This document shows positions 54,119-64,000 of a stretch of 64,000 nt of DNA, one piece after another. The DNA comes from Rhypophila decipiens (taxonomy: Eukaryota; Ascomycota; Sordariomycetes; Sordariales; Naviculisporaceae). The stretch is from the NCBI GenBank assembly GCA_033297075.1, contig MU858068.1:186001-250000 (forward strand), given 5' to 3'. The notes below the pieces were generated by a model. It was not told the DNA's origin. It ran no database searches and saw only the letters and a list, made by a program, of their open reading frames with translations. How positions within the stretch are numbered: the stretch's first letter is position 1; each line of letters starts with the position of its first letter. Made by a program: the position numbers and the translations under genes.

Positions 54119-55389
54119 GCCAGACAGGAGTAGCGACGGCTTGCTTCAGACCTCCCGCCGATGATTTTGTACTAGGTAGAAGGGGTTCCCCGAATCATCA
54201 ACCAGAAGGAGGCAAGGAGGCTCCTAGCCTGTGGGCAAAGGTTCCAGAGATTACGAGCTCGTTTGCCAGTGGTACGCTCTGGTTTCCTCAAAGCCATAGA
54301 TCTCTGTTACCCGGCAAGGCCTTTCATCCCACTTTTGTCGCTTGAGATGTGGCGCAGGACACTCACTCCAGCTCGAACCGAGTCCATAACTAGTCTTCGA
54401 AGGACGATACTATTGCTTGAGAAGACGTGGCTTCACGGCATCAATAAGTGTTCATTATTAGTACAGAGATTTCGGGCCGGTTTGCCGGACCTGTTATTCA
54501 CGTTTCGAGTTGCTGACGTTGTGTCGCTAATCCCAGAGGTTGATACCAACCAGTTATGTTGTGAGAGGTTAGCAAACTGGCAAACGCTGCTGTGCCACGT
54601 TATGTCACACCACAATTCACTTCACCAACTGGCAGGCAGAGCATAACATGGCCAGAAACTAATGCTTATACCATTATGTTTGCACATGAATCCGGACTTG
54701 TAGCCCAGTGCTTATTGGGCTGTATACGTCCGAGATAAGCCTGTCGATAATTTTATGAAACCTGGACAAGATACGTCACCTTACTAACAGGGCCTTCATA
54801 TCAGGCCCATAGACAACCTCAACCTCCAGACCTGATTGATCGGCACGGGAGATCCAGTATGTTTGGCGCAATCTTCGGGACGCTCATGGACGACTACACG
54901 ACCACAACCTTTCGCATCGACCCAACGGACCGCATTGTCAACGGCATTCGGAGGAACATGGTCTTTTTACAGGCTTAAATTCATCAGATATCACCATCGG
55001 ATGGTGCTACTATATGATACCCGTGGGGCAGTGAACATGGTATTGAAACGGCAGGCCAGATTGTGCAGTCTACTGTTGTCTGAGGTCTCCAGATGTTCAA
55101 GGCGGAAAGTTTTGTCCGGCTTGCAGGCGTGTACTCTTCCTAGGTATAAAATACAGATCCGAGTCAAGAATAGAAAGAATAAAGCGGTATAAATATCTCA
55201 CGCTTCCCAGGAAACATTTGTCAGTCTGAACTTCTTTTCTTGGATTTTCGTCACACAACCGCTTGTTTACCTGCTCTTCTTTGGAATCATCGGGTCTGGT
55301 TCCCGATTTCAAGGCCGTCAATAAAAGCCGACTTGGTACTTCTTTGTCATACACAACTCCCTTTGCGTTCCAAGACTTTTCTCTTCACA
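54119..55389. other. Intergenic with one coding-like short ORF
   Basis: About 1.3 kb. The only item of note is a 39-codon frame at 54859-54978 on the plus strand (begins MFGAIFGTLMDDYTT). Its residue composition looks protein-like, but it has no partner exon that I can identify. Confidence 0.45.
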
Positions 55390-55988
55390 ATGCGCCAAAT
55401 CGCCCTCTCATCCGTGGCCATCCTCCTGGCGAGCGGCTTCTTCTCTATAACCTCGGCAGCACCAACATCACAGGCGGTAAGTTCATCTCTTTATTTCTTG
55501 TCCAACATTTACATAATTGCCAAAACAGGCACTCGTATGTCCAAGTTGAAGAGAATTCTCGTCGCTCCATTCTAAACCGCTAACCCAAACAGATCAAACG
55601 AGCCCCTCAAGATGCCGCTGTGAGCCCAAGCGAGCTGGTAGTCATCCCGATCGAAGACACAGACACGGCCACGGTCCCCGTAGGCGCGAGAGACATGGCT
55701 GCAGGACCCGCAGGGGGACAAAAAAGCCCGGGCCCTACCAGTCCGGGTGCCAGCAACGGACCCAGCGGTAGTTCAAGTTCCGCTCCGGGATTCATCAACA
55801 CTCCCCCTGGCCCCGGAACAGCAAGACGATCCGCCCATCCGCAGACTGATCCCGCAGTTGGGCTGGATACTCTCGTCGTTATTCCCATCGAGGATCCTGA
55901 AGTACCATTGCCAGCGCCAGTAGATACAGGAAGCGGTGCGGTTTCAGGCTTTGTTAAGAAGGCTCGAAAGGTTCGAAAGGCTTTGTGA
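55390..55988 (+). CDS. Small secreted pro-protein with Kex2-type sites and repeated LVVIPIED motif
   Basis: Predicted 160-residue secreted protein. Exon 1 (55390-55476) encodes the signal peptide (MRQIALSSVAILLASGFFSI and TSAAP). A GTAAGT...AACAG intron of 116 bp follows; exon 2 is 55593-55988. Just after the junction a dibasic KR (IKRAPQ) fits Kex2 cleavage; ARR and KK further on are further candidates. The mature part is G/P/S/A-rich without cysteine and contains LVVIPIED twice (about 55637 and 55870), each in a D/E/P/V-rich context. The repeated peptide and the basic spacers resemble fungal Kex2-processed repeat proteins, although only two imperfect copies are present and neither is cleanly bounded by dibasic sites. 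Confidence 0.72.
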
Positions 55989-56618
55989 TTGGGACACAAG
56001 CACAGATGTACAAGACCCGTTATTGATGGATATGGCGTCCGAGGTAGCTCGGAACTGACCTGGGATCGGTTGCCAAGAAAAGAATGAACAGTACTAGTAT
56101 TACGTGTTTAAGAACAATAGCATCATGATCATATTTATAACTTGAAGAGTGAGAATACACAACTATCTTCTACCTAGTATAACTAGAAGAAAACTTCGCA
56201 AAATCGTCGTGTACAAGATACATGCACTGATGACCTTCACATACTCCACGCTCGCTCCAAATGGGTATCTATCTATATGGTGTCTCGACAAGACCGACAT
56301 CTCCTTGATGCTCAACTGGCGACTATCTGGGTTTTGTTCCTGGCCGGGCCCATTCGCATCGAAATCCTACAATTCTATCCTGCTATTACATTTTTGGTGG
56401 AATTAAAAAAGCACAAGAACCTCCCAAACATTTTATCAAACAGTCCTTCCGTGAAAGGAAGGTGATGGGATGGTGTCCCCCCTCCAAGGCAAAAGAAACC
56501 AAGTATACAAACATACACAAACGGCCAAACAGGATGTGAATACAAAACTAACCTCGAGAATAAATATATAAAGGGGGATGTGTGCCATTAGGTCCGATGT
56601 GCTAGATCAGACCCAGCT
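55989..56618. other. Convergent intergenic region
   Basis: 630 AT-rich bases between convergent genes; probably both 3' UTRs. Nothing else supported. Confidence 0.6.
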
Positions 56619-58199
56619 TCAAGTGAATGATATAGAAGAGTCGACAGATGATTTGGATGCGTCTGAGAGTGTTCGGTCCTTGGTGCTTCTCCGGAAGAAG
56701 TCGGGGGCTTTGATAGGGCTATCTGTCTCTTTACCCAGGTAGGATGGATTGTTGACGGCCTTTTGGAGAATTTCGCTCAGTCGTAGGTGCAGATCTGGGG
56801 CTGGCAACCGCCGTTTTGGCTCGACCTGAAGAAGATGGGTTTTGACCAGGTTGAGCAGATCGCCTCGGGCTGTGTCAGAGCCACATCTGGGATCGGCCCT
56901 GAGCTTGACAAATGCCCTTTCCACCGCGGGATGAAGATCCATAGTATGTCGCTTAAAGAAGGCGCCGTTTGGATCAGAATAATCGCCAGTCCGGGTCTTG
57001 GTTGTCCTCCTTTTCCGGAATATATCAACGGCTTCGTACCCATAGAGCAACCATACCGTGAACTCCAGCAACATGCATCCCATTGGCCACGAATCGTAGC
57101 GGCGCGACCTAGGTTGGTCATGGTCGGGGTGGTCGTTTTCGGCTTCAGGCGCCTCGTAGCCTATGGTAGTCTCGCGAGTCATGGTCGGGTCGCACCTTAG
57201 ACCCGTCAGGTTGTAGTGATGCTTGGATATGCCGACGTCCGCCAGTACCAGGGTGCCACATGATGATGCATCTTGGATGAAATGCAATACATTCAGCGGC
57301 TTGATGTCGCCGTGGCGAATGTTCTTCTCGTAAAGGAGACTGACAGCCTCAACGAGACCAACTATTTGTTGAAGAAACCAAATAGTCAGGCCGGGGGTCC
57401 TTGGTGTCGAACTCTCTCGCCGCCAAAAGTCCTCCAGATTTCCTCCCTCAGCCCACTTGAAGACGAGACAGCAGGAAGAGGGCGTCTGGTAGCTTGCGAG
57501 AAGCCGGATGAGATGTTTGGTTCCGAGGTCTTGTATCATGTCCAGTATCTCCTTTTCTCTGAGAAAGGTAGGCTTATCTCGGAACTCCTTGATGGCGAGA
57601 GAGAAGCCAGGGGCTGCAAACGGAGCATGGCTGTGATGGAAGCGGGCTTTATGGATGAACACGCGTGTTCCTTGCGCCTTGACAAGACTGCTTTGAGTGA
57701 TGGGCAGGGGCCGGTCGGCAGTGAGCACCAAATGCTCTCCGGTCTGGAAGAACGGGGCCAGAAAGATCCACTGTTTTTGGAGAAACTCATCAACTCTTGG
57801 TTGGAGCCAGGATCCGAAAGAGGGGAACTCTTTGCCTGTTTTGACAGACCGAACCTTGTTCTTGCCTGACTTTTCACATGAAGTCAAACACAGAGGGAGG
57901 TCACCGTCGTGGATATCGTCACCAAAGACCAAGCTGACGATGGCCGACTCCTGACCTATCAAGACCAGGGTAGCGAACACCTTTGGTGCCTGGCAATGGA
58001 TCTTGAATGGTGGTGACTTCACGTTGGACCAACGGGAACGAAACCAGTCAAACCAGGAAAGCTTGGCTGCGATGCTGTCCGGGGTAATCTCCCTTACCAG
58101 CACCTCGTGGGGAAGGAACTTGGAAACTAGGCTGTTCTCGTCGCTGTTGGGGTCCCGGGCGACCAATTCCTTCGTGATGCGGTAGTAAAGATCAGGCAT
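56619..58199 (-). CDS. Non-RD protein kinase B with family-specific N-terminal domain
   Basis: Single-exon 526-residue kinase, paralogue of those at 11072 and 59698. The N-terminal 190 residues hold KFLPHEVLVREITPDSI, VFATLVLIGQESAIVSLVF, DDIHDGDLPLC and LQKQWIFLAPFF, in the same order as in the other two. Kinase motifs: LAIKEF (ATP Lys, about residue 203), HGDIKPLNVL (catalytic loop with Gly for the HRD Arg), LADVGIS (DVG in place of DFG), YEAPEAE (APE) and a D-x-WPMGCML helix. Activity is plausible since the catalytic Asp, Asn and Lys are present. The glycine loop is poorly defined. The C-terminal tail is S/K/D-rich, probably a phosphorylated regulatory tail. Pathway unknown. Confidence 0.9.
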   Translation of the reverse strand: MPDLYYRITKELVARDPNSDENSLVSKFLPHEVLVREITPDSIAAKLSWFDWFRSRWSNVKSPPFKIHCQAPKVFATLVLIGQESAIVSLVFGDDIHDGDLPLCLTSCEKSGKNKVRSVKTGKEFPSFGSWLQPRVDEFLQKQWIFLAPFFQTGEHLVLTADRPLPITQSSLVKAQGTRVFIHKARFHHSHAPFAAPGFSLAIKEFRDKPTFLREKEILDMIQDLGTKHLIRLLASYQTPSSCCLVFKWAEGGNLEDFWRRESSTPRTPGLTIWFLQQIVGLVEAVSLLYEKNIRHGDIKPLNVLHFIQDASSCGTLVLADVGISKHHYNLTGLRCDPTMTRETTIGYEAPEAENDHPDHDQPRSRRYDSWPMGCMLLEFTVWLLYGYEAVDIFRKRRTTKTRTGDYSDPNGAFFKRHTMDLHPAVERAFVKLRADPRCGSDTARGDLLNLVKTHLLQVEPKRRLPAPDLHLRLSEILQKAVNNPSYLGKETDSPIKAPDFFRRSTKDRTLSDASKSSVDSSISFT

Positions 58200-59697
58200 T
58201 GTTGGCGGGTAACTCGGATAGTGGCGACGTGCATGTAGATGGTCGCATTAGACTGATTCCAGTGTATCGGGTACTGGTGCAGTGGTGATGCTGCTGGTAG
58301 AGTCCGCCTTGTGCTGCGGGTATGAGCTGTCAAAGGGACGGTATGGACCCGATGGCGAAAGTGGAGAGGGGAGAAAAGAGCACAACTGCCAATCAATCAT
58401 GTTGCAGGGCGAGGTAATATATGAGAGTTGACGAATCTGTAGCCGGCCAAGGGGGAAGGAACGACCTTGAGGCTCTGCCCTCCTTTCCTTGCATCATCTC
58501 ATTCTCCGCTGCATCTTCGTATCCCCACGCTTTGCCCAGGCTCCCTCCCTTCTGAAGAGATGTACATCATATTTCCCAATGTCATACTTACTCATTGACA
58601 TGTCGGAACTTTTTGAAAGGGTTGTGGAAACAAGGCATAGCATTCCCCGATATTGTGGCGTCTTTTTGGGCAGTGCTGGCTGGATCTGGACCGACCTTCG
58701 GCACGACTTCCTTCAACTTCTATCACAGAAGCCGGGCGTAGGCTACCTCCAAGTGGGTGACAATGACGCGGGGCCGACGCGCAACATGGCTGTCATGGCA
58801 TTATCAGACTCTATCTTTATCCGTGACGCGGGGAGGAAGGCGTGAAGGGGGTGTGTGGGGAAGTGGTAAGGCAGGAGTGACTGAATCTGGGTTTGGTCTA
58901 GCCAATGAAGAGACCCTGCCCTACCAGGAAAGAGTCATGCACGGGATGCACACACCACTTCTTCCTTCCTGCTTCCCTCCCACTTATCTTCAGACATCAA
59001 ATAGCTGTTGTCGACGCTCGGTGAATCTGCACCTTAAAGTGAGGGGAAGTCAATTGATGCCCAACCACATATGGACACCTTTTTGAGAGCTGCAAGACCC
59101 AATGGCTCATCCAGCCATTGGTCGGTCGTCGACCATGACCAAATTCCAATTCCCCAATCCTCCATGACGGACTTTGGAATGGCTTCATGCCCTCCTCAAG
59201 CACGCGGCAGGCCGAGAGCACAGCCACACTGATTGGGCAGGCGCTAACATGTACAGCACTGGACGGTACATGATCAACTGACAATACTTGTTGGAGCGAG
59301 GATGGCATGGCCTGTAATGATTCGAAACGAGATGTTTTATTGTAAGCAAAGCCGTGAAGCTATTCCACCACGGCCCAGTTCTACAGTTTTGATGTATAAC
59401 ATGCTGATGTAGATTACCGCCAAGCACCTACCAGGTAGGTTGTCAGGTATTGCAGGTTAACTATTAACCTTGGAATACTGTACCTGGTAAACAAGGTACC
59501 TAAGGTTGTTTCCCGTTGGCCCAACTTCCCAAGGCATGGTAGACCACCATCAGTGGTCTTGTTCAACTTGCGGCATGATGAGTTTGATGGGCTTGACACT
59601 TGACGACGATTCGTGGCCTTCCCAGGATTAAGCACACATGGAGCTAGCTATGAAGAGTAGACGGCCTTTTAACTGATCTCCTCGTCCGATTGTCGTT
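58200..59697. other. Divergent intergenic region between kinases B and C
   Basis: 1.5 kb separating two paralogous kinases transcribed away from each other. No gene is supported; it probably contains both promoters. Confidence 0.6.
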
Positions 59698-61767
59698 ATG
59701 GAGTTGTGTTCTTGTCCACTTGTTCCATGGCTTCGCCAGACGACTGAGATGCGACCCCCTACAACTCCTACTGGGACCAAGCAGCGGAGGGTAAAGTTCA
59801 AGTTTTGGGGCTCTGAGAAAAAGCCCTTGGTGCCTTCGGTGCCTTCGGTAGTCTCGGATGAGCTCGATTCGTTGCGCAGTCTGATACGGACTTCTTTTTT
59901 CACTGTCAAGGACGGCGCAGATCGCCGATTTCTCCCGGCTGGGTGCATCAGGAACTTTACCAACCCTCAGAGGGTCGGAGCGGCACTGTTTCCCGAGAAC
60001 CCTGGTAGCAACCGCGACTTGGTCAGATTTGTTACCGAGAAGGCCAGAAGGATTTTTCTATGTCTAGTCCAGCAACAGCATCTCTGCGCAGCTGATTTGG
60101 TCCTCTTGATGAAGGACTGTCGGAAGAATCGCATTGATGACAGCTCACTTCCCATCAAGTGCCACAGGCATTCATCCGACCCAGAGCATAACCCAAATAC
60201 TGCATGCGCTCACCATCAGATGTTTCATGGTCATCTATGGGGCAGGGTTCTTTGGGACCTACAGGAACACCTCCAAGGTCCTCTCTTGTCTCCAGTCTTC
60301 ACGAGGAAATTCGAGACGTACCGACTGAGCTCCAAGTGTGCACTACCCCTTACCAACCTGAAATCAACAGGAAAGGGTGGCCACTTCAGCGTCGTTCACA
60401 AAGCTCTGCTTCATCGTGATCATCTTGAGACGGATGGAGCCTCAGATTGGACTTTTACGACCGAAGGTACCCGGAGCGGCTTTCAGCTAGCCATCAAGGA
60501 TATGAGCAGCAGCAACGAATCCCAAGACAAAGTCGAGGATATATGGAAACACGAGGTGCACTGTCTCGGCAAACTCAGCGACCTGCGCCACCCACATCTT
60601 GTCCGTCCACTAGCTGCCATTGAGCAGGCTCCCAAGTACTATATCATGTTCGAATGGGCTGATGGGGGCAGTCTCCGCGATGTCTGGAACAATCAAGGGC
60701 ACTCTCCCCTCAGTCTCACTCAAGACCGCATCATGAGTCTGCTTGAGCAGTTTTGCGGTCTTGCTGGAGCCCTTTCTGCTATGCACAACACATCGGGTGC
60801 AGCGATGACGACTTTCGGCAACCTTTCGAGTGTTAGCACCCCTTCGCGAACATCTCGCGAATCTCGGACGCCAACATTCAAGGCCACGCCAACTGCATCC
60901 TCCCAAAATCTTCAGGTTCCAGAGCTCCGGTTCGACAACAGCTCCGAGGACGGCTCCTACATCAGTCAAGACGAGGTCCATTGGCGTCATGGAGACTTGA
61001 AGCCTGACAACATCCTCGTGTTCAAGGCGACGTCCAATTCGAGTGGCTGGCTAGGGACGCTGAAGATTGCGGATCTGGGCCTTGCCAAGCAGCATGTACT
61101 CAGTACATCACGAAGAATGGAGAGGACAGGTCAGAGGTACACGACATCCCGATATGAGGCACCGGAAGCTATGGATTACTACAACAAGCCGAGATCACGC
61201 AAATACGACATCTGGTCCATGGGCTGTATCATGCTCGAATTTGTGATACTTCTTCTCTACGGAAAACGGGGCTTGGATCTTTTCTACAGCGAGCATAAGA
61301 ACGACAACCATGCAACTGACACGCTCTACTTCACCGTCACTGACGCACGGGGCGGTACTGCCGAGGTCAGCAATATTATCGACTATTGGATCGGAAAGAT
61401 ACTGCAAGATCGTGAGTGCTCTCGGGAGGAGGGGAGCGCGCTAAGAGATTTGGTGTTGCTCGTCAGGGACAAGCTTCTGGTGGTTGACCTGCAATATGCG
61501 GACATGACGGTCCCGGGCGGTACCGGCGGTGGCGGTTTATCCCGGATAGGAGCGGGCGAACTGCAGGAAGAGCTCAAAAGAATATTGAGAAGGGCCAGGA
61601 AAAAACCGAGTTACATCGTTTTGAGAGAGCGCCGGGCCGACGTGGCCGTTCCAGGAACTTGCCCTGGCGGCAGGAGGATCAAAACCAGAGGCCAAAAGTC
61701 ACGGTCGATGTTGGGAGATGACCTTCCTCGGACCCATGTTTCAGAGACTGCAAGGAATCAAGTATGA
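59698..61767 (+). CDS. Non-RD protein kinase C with family-specific N-terminal domain
   Basis: Single-exon 689-residue kinase, the longest of the three paralogues. The N-terminal region shows RRFLPAGCIRNFTNPQRV, RRIFLCLVQQQHLCAADLVL, a RIDDSSLPIKC motif and LQEHLQGPLLSPVF, collinear with kinases A and B. The kinase domain begins with a clear glycine loop (GKGGHFSVV), then LAIKDM (ATP Lys), WADGGSLRDVW, HGDLKPDNIL (Gly for the HRD Arg), IADLGLAK (DLG) and YEAPEAMDYY. Between the helix before the catalytic loop and the HGD motif lies a Ser/Thr-rich insertion (about 60800-60960), a possible autophosphorylation site. The C-terminus is basic with a Gly-rich loop (61515-61545). Likely an active kinase; partner and pathway unknown. 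Confidence 0.9.
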   Translation: MELCSCPLVPWLRQTTEMRPPTTPTGTKQRRVKFKFWGSEKKPLVPSVPSVVSDELDSLRSLIRTSFFTVKDGADRRFLPAGCIRNFTNPQRVGAALFPENPGSNRDLVRFVTEKARRIFLCLVQQQHLCAADLVLLMKDCRKNRIDDSSLPIKCHRHSSDPEHNPNTACAHHQMFHGHLWGRVLWDLQEHLQGPLLSPVFTRKFETYRLSSKCALPLTNLKSTGKGGHFSVVHKALLHRDHLETDGASDWTFTTEGTRSGFQLAIKDMSSSNESQDKVEDIWKHEVHCLGKLSDLRHPHLVRPLAAIEQAPKYYIMFEWADGGSLRDVWNNQGHSPLSLTQDRIMSLLEQFCGLAGALSAMHNTSGAAMTTFGNLSSVSTPSRTSRESRTPTFKATPTASSQNLQVPELRFDNSSEDGSYISQDEVHWRHGDLKPDNILVFKATSNSSGWLGTLKIADLGLAKQHVLSTSRRMERTGQRYTTSRYEAPEAMDYYNKPRSRKYDIWSMGCIMLEFVILLLYGKRGLDLFYSEHKNDNHATDTLYFTVTDARGGTAEVSNIIDYWIGKILQDRECSREEGSALRDLVLLVRDKLLVVDLQYADMTVPGGTGGGGLSRIGAGELQEELKRILRRARKKPSYIVLRERRADVAVPGTCPGGRRIKTRGQKSRSMLGDDLPRTHVSETARNQV

Positions 61768-62343
61768 GAGATTCCCATGTCACCCTTTCTCGGCTTTGGT
61801 TGAGCACGTGGCTGATTGGGATTCTATAGGAGGTGCGTCAATTTACCTACACACATATCGGACCGGAGCGCTCATCTTCCCTTCTCTATTCCGACGTCCC
61901 TTTCATTAATTTATCGGCGAGAGCAAGTCGGTGACTAACGTGATAAGGGGAATTACTGCGAATAAACAGACAGTAGGTTCTACTGTTATTGCTGCAGCTG
62001 GGAGCCCCAAATACAGAGGAGATGATCGCTAACGAAAGGCACCGAGCATAGTACGTAAGTTTGGTCTTAGGAACACCTATCTAAATGCTAGATCTGATAT
62101 ATGATGGCCGATGTATGCTGACATTCAGGGTCTCTTCTGACGCTATAGAAAGTACGTTCAATCCCTCTTGCACTCTCCAAGACCATGACTGCCTACTAGT
62201 ATCAGGGAGAAGTTTTTGTTGCTAACTATGGCTATGTTCTGCTCGTTATAGCACGCTGTAAGTTTCCACTTATTGCCAGAATGGCTGTCGTACAATCCAT
62301 ATGCAAATAGGTAGTAGTACCTGAGTACTGATAACCGGTGCAG
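61768..62343. other. Upstream region of the HET gene with dense splice-like signals
   Basis: No open frame of note. Strong donor motifs (GTAAGT near 62056, GTACGT near 62152, GTAAGT near 62265) alternate with CAG/TAG acceptors only 6 to 30 bases before them. This suggests very short 5' exons of the HET gene or an untranslated, multiply spliced leader. Confidence 0.4.
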
Positions 62344-64000
62344 CGCTTGGACACAACCTGGGAGTATGCTGTCGAGAACGATTTCGCCATCCAGTTTTTA
62401 GCAGCCAGCAAGGACAATCGAGTTGCGCCCATCTCACCTGGAAGGTGCGAAGTGAGAAAATGCCCTGACTGCCCCCGCCTGAGTCGAGTAGCTCGGTCAA
62501 AGTCGGGGTCTTCACGGGCTTTTACACTGGAAGGAGGGTTGGCCAATGGTCGGGAAAACGGGGGAAGGAACGGTGCCGGCTGCCCATCCCGCAGCCTAGT
62601 TTTCCGGGCGTGCTCCTCCTTCCTCCAAGATACGAATCGAAAGCCTCAAACAATCGAAATACATCGCAACGGATCCAATCTCTTTCTCCGGGGGTACTCT
62701 GCCCCAGTCTTGTCACTGCGGCGATGGACCGACGATTTCAACCGTCTCAATCTCAACTCTTTGAAGTGCGTTGATATCCAGATCGGACCCCCAGGTCTTG
62801 TTCGGGACCCCAGAGATCCCGCCTACTTCGAGCTTCTTTCCAGCTGGCTCCGAGATTGCGACCAAGATCACCAACAATGCCGGCTCGCCGCCGCTCCTCG
62901 TCATTCCGATCGGCCTTTTCTTCCCACCAGACTCCTAGATGTCGGCTGGTCGCATTCCAAGATTAGACTCTGCGAGACGAAGTCCTTGAAATTCGGTCAA
63001 CCAAACCAAGACATGCGATATGTCGCACTTTCGCACCCCTGGGGCGATGGCAAGACACACAACCATTTTTGCACAACCCATGCAAATCTTGGACAACGGG
63101 TAAGGGCCGGAGTTCGAGTCCAGGACTTTCCCGATACCTTGAAGGATGCTATCTACGTTGCTCGGGGGCTCAAGATTCCCTACCTCTGGATTGACAGCCT
63201 CTGCATCATCCAAGGGAGTGACGGCGACTTCGAGTCCGAAGCCAAGCGCATGGAGATGGTGTACAGCATGGCTTACTTGGTCATTGCCGCGAGCCGAGCA
63301 ACAGGAACGTCGGACGGATTTCTATCGCCGCGACCCCGACGACAGTACACTGCTCTTCCTCCTCGATCTCAACGCGGGACAGACACGAGTGTCGGCGGAG
63401 CACCACGAGAAGAAGACGGTACCATCTACCTCTGCGAGGCCATCGACGACTTCCAAAAGGATGTCATCAACGGCGCTCTCAACAAGCGAGGTTGGGTCCT
63501 ACAAGAGCGCGTTCTTGCACGACGGACCATCTACTTTACCCAAAACCAAACCTACTTTGAATGTGGAGCCGGCGTCCACTGTGAGACCTTGACCAGAATG
63601 ACCAACAACCAGGCCTCTTTCCTTGGTGACCCAAACTTCCCAACTATTGCCATGAAGTCGACCAAGGGCGCCAAAATACGTTTATGCCAGCTCCTTTACG
63701 AGACCTACTCAGCACTGCAGTTTACCAAGCCGCAGGACCGCTCCATTGCTATTGCAGGTCTAGAGCAGCGACTGGTCAGAGCTTACGACACTGATGGGGC
63801 GTATGGGGTTCTAGATGGCGGTCCTTCCTTCTTTGGTCGGACCTTGCTCTGGATGCGCAATGCCCGAGTCCAGGACGCTATGCATCCAATAAATTTCGAC
63901 GTGGCATCCTATATGTACTACAGAGTACCGAGCTGGTCGTGGATGGCTTGTGAGGGTGTCATTTCTTACATGGACTTGCCTTTCTCGACAGTCGAGTGGC
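62344..64000 (+). CDS. HET-domain protein (3' end beyond window, 5' end unresolved)
   Basis: The frame is open from a likely acceptor (GGTGCAG, ending 62343) to the window end with no stop. HET-domain hallmarks: FELLSSWLRDCDQDHQQC before the domain, LLDVGW, YVALSHPWGDGK (block 1, about 63020), DFPDTLKDAIYVARGLKIPYLWIDSLCI (block 2 in two pieces, about 63130-63210), MEMVYSMAYLVIAASRA, and RGWVLQERVLARRTIYFT (block 3, about 63490). Later text such as PSWSWMA is typical of the region after the domain. HET proteins mediate heterokaryon incompatibility and programmed cell death in Pezizomycotina. No ATG lies in the open frame upstream of the domain, so a first exon must exist further left. About 62350-62560 is compositionally odd and may be intron rather than coding. 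Confidence 0.88.

Overview
The window is nuclear DNA of a filamentous ascomycete, most likely a Sordariomycete. The genes carry short introns (51 to about 195 bp) with GTAAGT/GTATGT-type donors and CTAAC/CTGAC-like branch sites. The protein families are typical of Pezizomycotina: DUF1996, DUF6594, a HET domain, fungal CorA-like proteins, AAA+ ATPases with a DUF7025-type N-terminus, APH-like kinases and a Ge-1/EDC4 homologue. There is no bacterial operon structure. Many gene models below were built by joining frames across introns by eye, so exon edges are predictions.

Layout. 1-9.8 kb: 3' part of an AAA+ ATPase whose tail is interrupted by a TAG, an APH-like phosphotransferase, a secreted DUF1996 protein and a CorA-like membrane protein. 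10.4-15.5 kb: two related tiny genes with an intron at the same place, flanking a protein kinase (A). 16.5-26.3 kb: housekeeping-like stretch with two small membrane or hypothetical proteins, a tRNA-Gly(UCC), and the 1,694-residue P-body scaffold Ge-1/EDC4. 26.3-31 kb: gene-poor. 31-37.4 kb: a coiled-coil membrane-tail protein, a 22-bp minisatellite enclosed by inverted repeats, and two adjacent F-box/LRR proteins, the second split by an in-frame TAG. 37.6-44.8 kb: a cysteine-containing secreted protein, a Ysc84/SH3YL1-type protein, a second tRNA-Gly(UCC), a five-exon MFS transporter, and a secreted protein made of two duplicated exons. 46.7-54.1 kb: a complete AAA+ paralogue of the first gene, two related hypothetical genes and a DUF6594 membrane protein. 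55.4-64 kb: a Kex2-type secreted protein, two more kinases (B and C) and a HET-domain gene cut by the window end.

The most interesting theme is an accessory recognition/signalling repertoire. Three dispersed kinases share one N-terminal extension, and all three have HGD in place of HRD (non-RD). They sit among HET, DUF6594, F-box/LRR, AAA+ and small secreted genes. The second theme is a pair of genes (1-1719 and 35702-37354) whose reading frame continues in register past a single TAG. In Sordariomycetes this is the signature expected of sexual-stage A-to-I editing (UAG to UGG), although recent pseudogenisation is the plain alternative. No single metabolic pathway or cluster is apparent.
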